Shown one piece after another: positions 1-7,232 of a stretch of 64,000 bases of DNA. Origin of the DNA: Planctomycetota bacterium (GTDB lineage: Bacteria; Planctomycetota; UBA1135; GCA-002748355); the NCBI GenBank assembly GCA_020638795.1, contig JACKHW010000001.1:124001-188000 (forward strand), read 5' to 3'. How positions within the stretch are numbered: the stretch's first letter is position 1; every line of letters starts with the position of its first letter. Position numbers and translations under genes: made by a program. The notes beneath the pieces were generated by a model. That model saw nothing but the letters and a program-made list of their open reading frames with translations. It ran no database searches and was not told the origin of the DNA.

Positions 1-177
1 TTCGCCTTCAACAACGAGGTGGTCCCGTGGTTCGAGCGGAACGATCCGTTCGGAGGCATCAGCGTGCACCGAGCACTCCCGGCGCCTTCGCGCTCGCGCC
101 TTCCTTGCACGACGTGCCCGTCGGGATCGCCTTGTGCGGGTTGCACAGTGCTTTCGGATCGAAGCACGCCTTGACGC
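1..177 (+). CDS. Possible 3' end of an unidentified gene, truncated by the window edge
   Basis: The first reading frame is open from the first base to a TGA at 175-177. Over bases 1-58, which no other gene claims, nearly every codon ends in G or C, the bias seen in real genes here, and the peptide (FAFNNEVVPWFERNDPFGG...) looks protein-like. If real, its last 119 bases overlap the 3' end of the convergent glcD gene, which is unusual. An alternative is that bases 1-58 belong to a minus-strand gene whose ATG (58-56) overlaps the glcD stop. No family is recognised. Confidence 0.3.
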
Positions 178-1504
178 CGCGGAAGATCTCGATGTCGTGA
201 GGGGCGAACATGAACTCCATGTGCTCGAGCTTCTCCGACCCGACACCGTGTTCGCCGCTGATGCTACCGCCCTCCCTGACGCAGAGCGCGAGGATCTCGC
301 GTCCGGCTTCGAGCGCACGCGCACGCTGGATCGGATCTCGGCCGTCGAAGCTCAGATTGGGATGCAAGTTGCCATCACCCGCGTGGAAGACGTTGCTGAG
401 GGTCACTTCGTGTGTGCGCCCGATCTCGCAGATCTCGCGCAGCACGCGTTCGAGTTTCGATCGCGGCACGACGCCATCGAGCACGTAGAGATCGGGGGCG
501 AGGCGACCCATCGCGCCGAATGCACCCTTGCGTCCTTTCCAGAGGCGCGTGCGCTGTTCGGCGTCTTCGGTCGCTTCGAGCGTGAGCGGTGGCTCCTCGG
601 CGAGGATCGCTTCGATGACCGCGGTGTCCGTGTCGACAGCGAGGCGACTGCCGTCGAGTTCGATCAAGAGGACGGCTCCCGCGTCCTGCGGATAACCGGC
701 CGCGTAGACGCTCGCTTCGACGGCTCGGATCGTCAACTCGTCGAGGATCTCGAGTGCTGCAGGCACCACTCCTGAACCCACGATCCTGGAGACCGCGCGA
801 CACGCAGCGGACATGTCGCGGTAGGCCGCGAGCCAGGTTCGGATCTTCTCGGGCGCAGGCACGAGACGCAGCTCGAGTTCGGTGAGGATTCCGAAGGTGC
901 CCTCGTGTCCCGTGACGAGCCCGAGTAGGTCGGCGCCGTCGCCCTCCTGCAGACGGCGAATGGTTCCGTCTGCAGTGACGATGGTGACGCCGACCACGTG
1001 ATCGGTCGTCATGCCGTATTTGAAGCAATGAGGTCCGCCGCTGTTCTCCGCGACGTTGCCGCCGAGTGTGCAGGCTTTTTGGCTACTCGGATCGGGAGCG
1101 AAGCACAGGCCACTGTCCAAGATCGCCACACTCAGATCGAGATTGACGAGACCGGGCTGGACGACGGCGACGCGGTCGTCGGGATCGAAGCGCACGAACT
1201 CGCGCATGCCGGCGAGGGCGATCACGACGGTGGGTCGATCACCCGGCGTCGCGCCTCCCGACAGGCCCGTGCCAGCGCCGCGTGCGACGAAGGCGATTCC
1301 GTGCTCGTTGCAGAGCTTCACGATATCGCGGACGTCCTCGGTCGACCTCGGTACGACGATCGCGAGCGGCAGCCGTCGGTGCAGCGGGAAGCCATCACAC
1401 TCGTAGGCGAGCTTCGATGCAGTATCGACAAGGACGCGGCCCTGCGGAAAGCGCCTGAGAAGGGAAGCCAAGAAGTCCATCGTCTGTGGGGAAGACTGCC
1501 ACAC
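59..1504 (-). CDS. glcD: FAD-linked oxidase, GlcD/D-lactate dehydrogenase type
   Basis: Flavoprotein of the GlcD / D-2-hydroxyacid dehydrogenase family, which oxidises glycolate, D-lactate or similar 2-hydroxyacids using FAD. The 481-residue product has the PCMH-type FAD-binding half (GAGTGLSGG at 77-84; GGNVAENSGGPHCFKYG at 148-164, a FAD-contact segment) and the C-terminal oxidase half with HAGDGNLHPN (374-383) and ISGEHGVGSEK (415-425), a region that binds substrate and metal in relatives. Length is normal for GlcD (about 460-500). A second in-frame ATG lies eight codons in (1480). No glcE or glcF partner is visible inside the window, so it may act alone or the partner may lie left of base 1. 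The exact substrate cannot be told from sequence. Confidence 0.88.
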   Translation of the reverse strand: MWQSSPQTMDFLASLLRRFPQGRVLVDTASKLAYECDGFPLHRRLPLAIVVPRSTEDVRDIVKLCNEHGIAFVARGAGTGLSGGATPGDRPTVVIALAGMREFVRFDPDDRVAVVQPGLVNLDLSVAILDSGLCFAPDPSSQKACTLGGNVAENSGGPHCFKYGMTTDHVVGVTIVTADGTIRRLQEGDGADLLGLVTGHEGTFGILTELELRLVPAPEKIRTWLAAYRDMSAACRAVSRIVGSGVVPAALEILDELTIRAVEASVYAAGYPQDAGAVLLIELDGSRLAVDTDTAVIEAILAEEPPLTLEATEDAEQRTRLWKGRKGAFGAMGRLAPDLYVLDGVVPRSKLERVLREICEIGRTHEVTLSNVFHAGDGNLHPNLSFDGRDPIQRARALEAGREILALCVREGGSISGEHGVGSEKLEHMEFMFAPHDIEIFRGVKACFDPKALCNPHKAIPTGTSCKEGASAKAPGVLGAR

Positions 1505-1667
1505 TTCGCCGAGAACGCAAGCCGGCGCGGAGTGCCCGCAGCAAAAGCGCTTCAGACAACCCTGCTCCGATTCCGATCACGGCGGTAGTCCGCCTTCAGT
1601 GCCGAGCCAGTCTGGGTCGATCCGTCCCCCGTGCTGGTCGCGCTGTGGTGGATCGGTGCGGAGGCGG

Positions 1668-3236
1668 ATGGTGAACAAGGAAATCGACAAGCGCACGCTC
1701 ATCGTGTTCCTCGACGCGGTGACGAACAGCGAAGGTCGCTTGCGAGACTACCACCGTCACGTCCAAGGTTCCGGCCAGGAGCTCCCTGATCTCTTCCGCC
1801 GGCAGTATGCGGGCGTGCGGCGTCTCCGTGAGACCTTCCTGCGCATGAGCGAGGGGGCGCGCGCGGTCAATTCCATCGACCTGACCGAAGAGGACGCCAA
1901 TCTGCTCGCGTCGTGCCTTGCCGATGCGCTTCCGGAGCTCGACAAGCGACTCAGCGGACGCGTCGCCGACGAGGAGGAGCGTGCATGGCTCATCGAGCAA
2001 CGCGACCTCCTGATGAGCGAAGCCCGTTCTTTGATGAGCGAGCCGCTTCATGCGATTCTCGCGTTCGATGCGATGTCGCGCGTCACTCCGAGTGTTCGCA
2101 CGTTGCAATCGCGAATCCCAACCGGGTCGTCGATGCCCTTCGGTCAGATTCGCTTGGGGTCGGGCTATCACGGTGATGAGCCGGAGCGCACTCACCCCGC
2201 GCAGAATCCGTACGGGTCGATGCCCGGCTTCGTCCCGGGAGCGTCCGAACCCGGACGGGACGAATATGGCGGTGAGCCCGGCTACGGCACACCAGGTGGA
2301 TATGGTTCGCCGGGTTTCGGTGGTTCGGGTCCGGGCAACATGCCTCCGAACTACCCGCCACCTGGATACCCGCAGCCCGGGTATCCGCAACAGGCGCCGC
2401 GACCGGGTCCGGGCTACGGAGCGCCAGGCTACTCCCAACCGGGTTACGCGCAGTCGCCGACACCGTTTGGCGGCGGCTATGGCGGAGGCCCAGGCGGTGG
2501 AGTCGGTCCGGGTCGTGGAGGTCTCGGTGGGCCGGGAGTTCCAGGGATGCCTGGCCACAGTCCTGGCTACGATGGATCGAGCAGTGGATACGACTCGCCC
2601 GACGCGCGGCCGAGCGGACTCAACGTCGTGCGCAACGCCTTTCACCCGATGGACGTTGCGCGTCGGCCCGACAGCGCTTCTGCACACCCGAGTGCGCTCG
2701 CCCCCGAAATGCGACCGGTCGCGAGCGAGGCCCGCATCGAGTCCCCGCTCGACTTCCTCTTCGACCCCAACGTCGTGCGGGATCACCGCGTGCGGGCGCA
2801 GATCCGACTCGATCTTCGCGACCTGAGCCGCGCGGAGGCCGTCGACGATCACCGCATGATGCTCGTCCATCTGGGCTCGCTGCTCGAGGGCCTCCTTCTC
2901 GATCACGGCCTGCGGAATCGCAAGGAGCTGGGACTCGGCGAAGGTCCGGACATCTGGGACTATCACGCGCTCGCGGTCCAGGTGCTCGGGAGTGGGCTGT
3001 CGGCAGAACAAGAACCGGTGCTGGGGATCTTGCACGCTTGCCGTCGCCTGCTGCGACCGTCGTGTCAGATCGTGCACCCGATCGTCGTCACGCCCAAGAT
3101 GGTCGCGGACTCGAAGGCGTTTCTCGAGTGGTCGCTCGCGCGACTCGGCTTCGTCGAGGGAGCGGACTCGCTCGAAGCTCCCTCAGCGCGGGGGAGTTCC
3201 GCCGCTCTCTGGCGCGCCACGAATCGCGGCAGCTGA
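1668..3236 (+). CDS. Pro/Gly-rich linker protein with helical ends, HEPN-like C-terminus possible
   Basis: Unrecognised 522-residue protein, divergent from glcD. I chose the ATG at 1668 because GGAGGCGG sits just before it and the 23 codons upstream look like noise. It has three parts: a charged, helical N-terminal domain (about 1-160), a low-complexity linker rich in GY, PG and PPGYP-like repeats (about 175-315), and a helical C-terminal domain (about 358-510). The C-terminal domain ends with RPSCQIVHPIVVTP followed by a long helix, which resembles the R-x4-6-H motif and final helix of HEPN/DUF4145-type domains; this is an inference from pattern only. The product has no signal peptide or membrane segment, so it is probably cytoplasmic. 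Function unknown. Confidence 0.75.
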   Translation: MVNKEIDKRTLIVFLDAVTNSEGRLRDYHRHVQGSGQELPDLFRRQYAGVRRLRETFLRMSEGARAVNSIDLTEEDANLLASCLADALPELDKRLSGRVADEEERAWLIEQRDLLMSEARSLMSEPLHAILAFDAMSRVTPSVRTLQSRIPTGSSMPFGQIRLGSGYHGDEPERTHPAQNPYGSMPGFVPGASEPGRDEYGGEPGYGTPGGYGSPGFGGSGPGNMPPNYPPPGYPQPGYPQQAPRPGPGYGAPGYSQPGYAQSPTPFGGGYGGGPGGGVGPGRGGLGGPGVPGMPGHSPGYDGSSSGYDSPDARPSGLNVVRNAFHPMDVARRPDSASAHPSALAPEMRPVASEARIESPLDFLFDPNVVRDHRVRAQIRLDLRDLSRAEAVDDHRMMLVHLGSLLEGLLLDHGLRNRKELGLGEGPDIWDYHALAVQVLGSGLSAEQEPVLGILHACRRLLRPSCQIVHPIVVTPKMVADSKAFLEWSLARLGFVEGADSLEAPSARGSSAALWRATNRGS

Positions 3237-3251
3237 CCCACGCCTCACGAC

Positions 3252-3866
3252 TCAGGTTCGAGAACCGCGACGACCGAGTTGCCAACGGAGCCGCCGCGTC
3301 GCCGCCGACGGGATCGGATTGCCGAGACGTGACGCGTTCGTGCACGGCAGATCGCTCGGGCCATCGATCGAGGCTTCGTCATGCAGTTCGTCGTGAGAAT
3401 CGGAGAGTGCATCGTGGACGCCGTCCTCGGTCGGTGATTCATCGATGGCAGCGCGATGATGGGACCCGGTGCGCCATCTTCCATCGTCGCGCGGTCCCTC
3501 GTCATACTCGACGTCTTCGAAGGCCTGAGGCTCTGCGGTCCGGAGTTCGTCACGCGTGTGCAGGGTGTCGCGCAACTCGTCGTCCGCGACGTCGAGGGTG
3601 TCCAGGTCTTCACCTTCTTCGAACGCGAATGGTTCTGGCAACCGCTGTTCGGTCGCGTGGCGATCCAGTAGGAGGAGTCGCGTCAGTTCTGCGAGCCGAG
3701 CCCGGTCTTCGACGCCGAGCCCGCGTTCGATGTCGCGAAGCTGGAGCTGGTCGTGTCGCCGCAGGAGGCGATCGAAGTCACGGGCGCCGAGCTCGGGACC
3801 GCGACGCGCAACCTCGCGGCGTCGCGATTTGTAACACTCGTATTCGTCCCGCGAGGATCGTGGCAT
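3252..3866 (-). CDS. Hypothetical charged/acidic protein
   Basis: A 204-residue minus-strand ORF fills most of an otherwise empty 840-bp stretch. The first 75 residues are strongly helical and charged (ARDFDRLLRRHDQLQLRDIE, then EDRARLAELTRLLLLDRHATE), and the middle is very acidic (FEEGEDLDTLDVADDELRDTL). That composition, with hydrophobic residues spaced for amphipathic helices, is more protein-like than the competing plus-strand frames, which contain stops. The last 50 residues look poor and the true end could lie elsewhere. No family recognised, no signal peptide. It would be convergent with the gene ending at 3236 and divergent from the ligase gene at 4076. Confidence 0.5.
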   Translation of the reverse strand: MPRSSRDEYECYKSRRREVARRGPELGARDFDRLLRRHDQLQLRDIERGLGVEDRARLAELTRLLLLDRHATEQRLPEPFAFEEGEDLDTLDVADDELRDTLHTRDELRTAEPQAFEDVEYDEGPRDDGRWRTGSHHRAAIDESPTEDGVHDALSDSHDELHDEASIDGPSDLPCTNASRLGNPIPSAATRRLRWQLGRRGSRT

Positions 3867-4075
3867 GCGTGCGCTTGCTGTGTTGTGCGGTGGTTTCGAA
3901 CGGAGCTTCCGTCAGATCGCGGTTGTCCGAACGCAGCTCGTGTCGTACGTCTCGCGACCGCTCGACATCTTCGAAGATTCCTCTCGGTTCGGCAAGCGGT
4001 GTCTGCAACTTGCAAGCGACGTCACGTGCGGCGAGCATCACGCCTTCGGCGTCGTCAGAAAGGAGTGCAACGTCG

Positions 4076-5506
4076 ATGACAGAAGAACGCATTCCTCGAA
4101 CTTCGACACCGATGTCTGCCGACACACCACTACCGCAGGATCCAAAGGCCTTGCGCGAACTCCTCGTCGAGTGGTTCGCGCGGACGTCGACACCAGCGCG
4201 GCGCCGGTTGCTCGGGTTCGAGTACGAGTGCCTGCGTATTGCTCGTGCCGATGCCGCGGCAGCGCCGAGCCTCGGACCGGAGGGTCCCGATGACTTGCTG
4301 CGTTCGCTCGCGCGTCATGCGGTAGCGGCGCGCGGGCCCGAGGCTGGCGACAGCTTGCGTGAGCACGTCGAGAACGATCAGGTCACGGTGATCGAGATCG
4401 GTTCTTCGAACTTCTCGCTCGAGCCGGGTGGGCAGGTCGAGATCTCGCTCGCGCCGTACGAAGATCCGCTGGACGTCGCGAGCGAGATCGATGCGTTCGC
4501 CGCGATGATCCGTGACGAGGTCGAAGGCAGCCCGTACCGGGTCGTGTTCCTCGGGCACCAGCCACTCACCATGCCGCAAGCGATCGCCCTGCGGGCGAAG
4601 CCGCGCTACGAGGTCATGAACCGCCGTCTCGCGCAACGTGGCTCGCTCGGCATCCACATGATGCGTGCAACGGCCGGGATGCAGGTCACGCTCGACAGCC
4701 GCAGTGCAGACGATTGTGCGTCGCTCCTGCGCGCGGCGTTGATGTCGGCACCGATCATTACGGCGATTTACGCCAACTCGCCGCTCGTCGGTGGGCGCTC
4801 ATCGGGTTACCTGTCCTACCGCGAGGCCGTCTGGTGGGACACGGACCCGACTCGTTGTGGGATCCCGGTGGCGTGCCTCGACGAGGACGCGGACCTCGGT
4901 GCCTACGTCGAATGGGCGCTCGATGCCGAGCCCTGGTTCGTTCGTCGGGATGGCGAACTGCGGGAGGTCACGGGTCATCGACGCTTCCGGGACATGCTCG
5001 GAACCGAGTGGGCGCCGACGCTCGATGACTTCTCGTTGCATTCCACGACGCTCTTCCCGTCGGCGCGATTGCGCGGCGGAGTCGAAGTGCGTTCGGCAGA
5101 TTGTGTGCCGACGGAACTCGCGAAGACGTTCTGTGCGCTCTTCGCAGGACTCGCATACGACGAAAAGGCTCGTGACCTCGCTTCCAGGGTCCACGATCGT
5201 CGCGATGCCGAGGGTGTGCGCAAACTCCATGCGTGCGCTGCTCGTCACGGACTCGACGGTCGCTGCGGTTCGCTGCGCGTGCGCGCCGTTGCCGAAGCAT
5301 TGGTCGATGTCGCCAAGGCCGGCCTCACGAGGCAGGTCGAAGAAGGACGCTTTTCTCGCGAAGTTCTCGAACTCCTCGAGCCACTCGAAGAGCTGGTCCG
5401 GACCGGGGTCGCTCCGGCTCGAGAGTTGCTCGATCGATACGAGGCCGGGGTCGAAGCCGGAATGTCCGAGGAGGACGCCATCGTGCGTGCGACGTCTCTC
5501 GCATGA
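4076..5506 (+). CDS. gshA: Glutamate-cysteine ligase, plant/alphaproteobacterial (GCS2) type
   Basis: ATP-dependent ligase joining glutamate and cysteine to gamma-glutamylcysteine, the first step of glutathione (or, in some bacteria, ergothioneine) synthesis. The 476-residue product carries GFEYEC (47-52) and NFSLEPGGQVEISLAP (112-127), the glutamate/metal-binding signature of the plant-like GCS2 family, and has that family's usual length. AGGAG lies about ten bases before the ATG at 4076; a second in-frame ATG is at 4112. The long open frame upstream of 4076 is not supported by codon quality. Its stop overlaps the ATG of the following phosphoesterase (ATGA), so the two are coupled. No glutathione synthetase gene is nearby, so EgtA-like or gamma-glutamylcysteine-only roles remain possible. 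Confidence 0.85.
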   Translation: MTEERIPRTSTPMSADTPLPQDPKALRELLVEWFARTSTPARRRLLGFEYECLRIARADAAAAPSLGPEGPDDLLRSLARHAVAARGPEAGDSLREHVENDQVTVIEIGSSNFSLEPGGQVEISLAPYEDPLDVASEIDAFAAMIRDEVEGSPYRVVFLGHQPLTMPQAIALRAKPRYEVMNRRLAQRGSLGIHMMRATAGMQVTLDSRSADDCASLLRAALMSAPIITAIYANSPLVGGRSSGYLSYREAVWWDTDPTRCGIPVACLDEDADLGAYVEWALDAEPWFVRRDGELREVTGHRRFRDMLGTEWAPTLDDFSLHSTTLFPSARLRGGVEVRSADCVPTELAKTFCALFAGLAYDEKARDLASRVHDRRDAEGVRKLHACAARHGLDGRCGSLRVRAVAEALVDVAKAGLTRQVEEGRFSREVLELLEPLEELVRTGVAPARELLDRYEAGVEAGMSEEDAIVRATSLA

Positions 5507-6222
5507 GGATCTTCGCGATCAGCGACCTGCATCTGTCCTTCGGCAGCGACAAGCCAATGGACATCTTCGGGGATCATTGGACGGACCATGCGTCTCGCGT
5601 CGAATCCAACTGGCGCGCTCGCGTGACCGACGACGATTGGGTCCTGATGGGAGGCGATCTTTCGTGGGCCAGCACGCTCGAAGAAGTCGCACCGGACCTC
5701 GCCTTCGTCGAGTCGCTCCCGGGTCAGAAGTTGATGATCAAGGGCAACCATGCGCACTGGTGGAGCGGCAAGGCGAAGGTCGAGCGGATCCTTCCGCCTT
5801 CGATTCGCATCCTGCAGAACGACAGTCACTTGCTGCCGGACGGGACCTGCGTCGTCGGCACGCGAGGTTGGAACCCTCCTGGGCGCACCGACAACCCCAA
5901 TGCGCGCTACTCGGACAGCGATCGCAAGATCTACGAACGTGAGATCGGTCGCTTGAAGCTCTCGATCGACCACGCGAAGCGCCATCGTTACGACCGGCTA
6001 TGGGCTCTCATCCACTATCCGCCGCTCTACTCGTTCGGGCTCGTGACGGATTTCGTTCCCGTTCTCGAAGAGGCGGGGGTCGAACTCTGCATCTACGGGC
6101 ATCTGCACGGCCGTGACCTCAAGTCGGGCTTCGAAGGGCGACGCGGTGGCATCGACTACCACATGGTCTCGGTCGACCACGTCGACATGACGCCGCAACT
6201 GCTGCGCTCGACGGACGCCTGA
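5503..6222 (+). CDS. Calcineurin-like metallophosphoesterase
   Basis: Predicted cytoplasmic dinuclear-metal phosphoesterase of 239 residues, similar in layout to the COG1768-type family. Metal-binding motifs are in order: SDLH (7-10), GGDLSW (50-55), GNHAHWW (81-87), an HYPP segment and YGHLHG near the end. In most relatives the third motif is GNHD or GNHE followed by YWW; here the acidic residue is alanine (A84), which normally helps position the catalytic histidine, so activity may be changed. The ATG overlaps the stop of the ligase gene by ATGA, suggesting co-translation. Substrate unknown. Confidence 0.85.
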   Translation: MRIFAISDLHLSFGSDKPMDIFGDHWTDHASRVESNWRARVTDDDWVLMGGDLSWASTLEEVAPDLAFVESLPGQKLMIKGNHAHWWSGKAKVERILPPSIRILQNDSHLLPDGTCVVGTRGWNPPGRTDNPNARYSDSDRKIYEREIGRLKLSIDHAKRHRYDRLWALIHYPPLYSFGLVTDFVPVLEEAGVELCIYGHLHGRDLKSGFEGRRGGIDYHMVSVDHVDMTPQLLRSTDA

Positions 6223-6267
6223 CGGCGCTGTTCGTGCAGCGCGATCGCGCTCGCCTTGCAACCGGGG

Positions 6268-6273
6268 TATGAT
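6268..6273 (+). promoter_or_regulatory. Candidate -10 element (TATGAT) for the ArsR-methyltransferase/metH operon
   Basis: TATGAT matches the sigma-70 -10 consensus (TATAAT) at five of six positions, in a GC-rich background. No good -35 box is seen at the expected distance. If used, transcription would begin near 6280, inside the palindrome at 6276-6291 and only about 11-14 bases before the start codons, giving an almost leaderless mRNA. Confidence 0.4.
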
Positions 6274-6275
6274 CG

Positions 6276-6291
6276 CTGTATCACGATACAG
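6276..6291. promoter_or_regulatory. Perfect palindrome, probable operator of the ArsR-type repressor
   Basis: CTGTATC-AC-GATACAG is a 7+7 bp perfect inverted repeat with a two-base centre. It touches the GTG at 6291 and ends three bases before the ATG at 6294 of a winged-helix repressor gene, and follows a TATGAT box. ArsR-family dimers bind such short palindromes at their own promoters, so autoregulation of this gene and the coupled metH is the simplest reading. Confidence 0.65.
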
Positions 6292-7232
6292 TGATGGAAG
6301 ACCTGACCTCGATCACCGATCACTTGCGCTTGCTCGGAGATCCGACGCGGCTGCGCGTGCTCCACCTACTCAAGCTCGAGGAGCTGACCGTCGGGGAGCT
6401 CGCCGCGAGCTTGTCCCAGGGGCAGTCGACCATCTCGGCGCACCTCGCACGCTTGCGCGACGCTGGTCTCGTGCTCGATCGACGTGACGGGACGCGCGCG
6501 TACTATCGATGGAATGCGATTGCTGCCGAATCGGATGGTCCTGGCTTTTGGGATCTCTGTGACGGACGCCTGAGCGGCGACTCGACGTTGGCCGCCGACC
6601 GAGATCGTATGGAACAAGTCGTCCTCGCCCGCCAGCAAGGATCGTGGCTCGATCGTGCTGCCGGGTCCCTCGACCGTCGATACGTGCCGGGTCGCAGCTT
6701 CGAGAGTCTCGCGCTCGCGTTCGCGAGCCTCTTGGATCTCGGCGATTGCATCGACATGGGTTCCGGTGACGGAGCGCTGCTCGAGTGGTTGGTCCCTGCA
6801 TCGAAGAGTCTCGTTTGTCTCGACAATCACGCCGGGATGGTGGAGTCGGGTCAGCAGCGCATCGCGGCTGGCAAATACGAGACAGCGAAGTTCTTGCTCG
6901 GCGACATGCACGATCCGCCGCTCGAACCGTCTTCGGCGGACACGGTGCTCTTCGTGCAGAGTCTGCAGTATGCGGCGAAGCCTGCGCTCGCGATCGCAGC
7001 CGCTGCTCGCATCCTTCGTTCCGGCGGTCGCTGCCTCGTGTTGACGCTCGGTCCACACGGGGATCGACGAATCTCGAGTGACTACGGACATATTCACGGC
7101 GGCTTCGCCGTGCCCAAGCTACGAAAACTCCTTCAGAGCGCCGATCTGGAGGTCGTGCGCTGTGATCGTGTCGGGCACGACAGTCGATCACCACAACTAC
7201 CGATCGTTCTGGCGGTCGCACACCGTCCGTGA
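6291..7232 (+). CDS. ArsR-family winged-helix regulator fused to SAM-dependent methyltransferase
   Basis: A 313-residue two-domain protein. Residues 1-85 form an ArsR-type winged helix (LRLLGDPTRLRVLHLL, GELAASLSQGQSTISAHLARLR as the recognition region) without the metal-binding ELCVC cysteine pair, so it is probably not a metal sensor. Residues about 145-250 form a class I methyltransferase with the SAM-binding motif DMGSGDGALL (155-164) and an acidic LDNH. Fusions of this type lie next to methionine-cycle genes in proteobacteria, where related SahR regulators respond to S-adenosylhomocysteine. Here it overlaps metH by GTGA, which supports control of methionine recycling. The start may be GTG 6291 or ATG 6294; no Shine-Dalgarno sequence is visible, consistent with a short or absent leader. 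Confidence 0.85.
   Translation: MMEDLTSITDHLRLLGDPTRLRVLHLLKLEELTVGELAASLSQGQSTISAHLARLRDAGLVLDRRDGTRAYYRWNAIAAESDGPGFWDLCDGRLSGDSTLAADRDRMEQVVLARQQGSWLDRAAGSLDRRYVPGRSFESLALAFASLLDLGDCIDMGSGDGALLEWLVPASKSLVCLDNHAGMVESGQQRIAAGKYETAKFLLGDMHDPPLEPSSADTVLFVQSLQYAAKPALAIAAAARILRSGGRCLVLTLGPHGDRRISSDYGHIHGGFAVPKLRKLLQSADLEVVRCDRVGHDSRSPQLPIVLAVAHRP

Noticed and set aside
3456..3671. 71-residue plus-strand ORF ending in FFEREWFWQPLFGRVAIQ
   Set aside because: It is antisense to the better supported acidic-protein frame and has no Shine-Dalgarno sequence.
3778..4125. 115-residue minus-strand ORF
   Set aside because: It overlaps both the neighbouring minus-strand ORF and the ligase start; composition is not better than noise and no start signal is seen.
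6223..6290. Cobalamin or SAM riboswitch before the metH operon
   Set aside because: The gap is only 68 bases and lacks any riboswitch core; a repressor palindrome explains regulation better.
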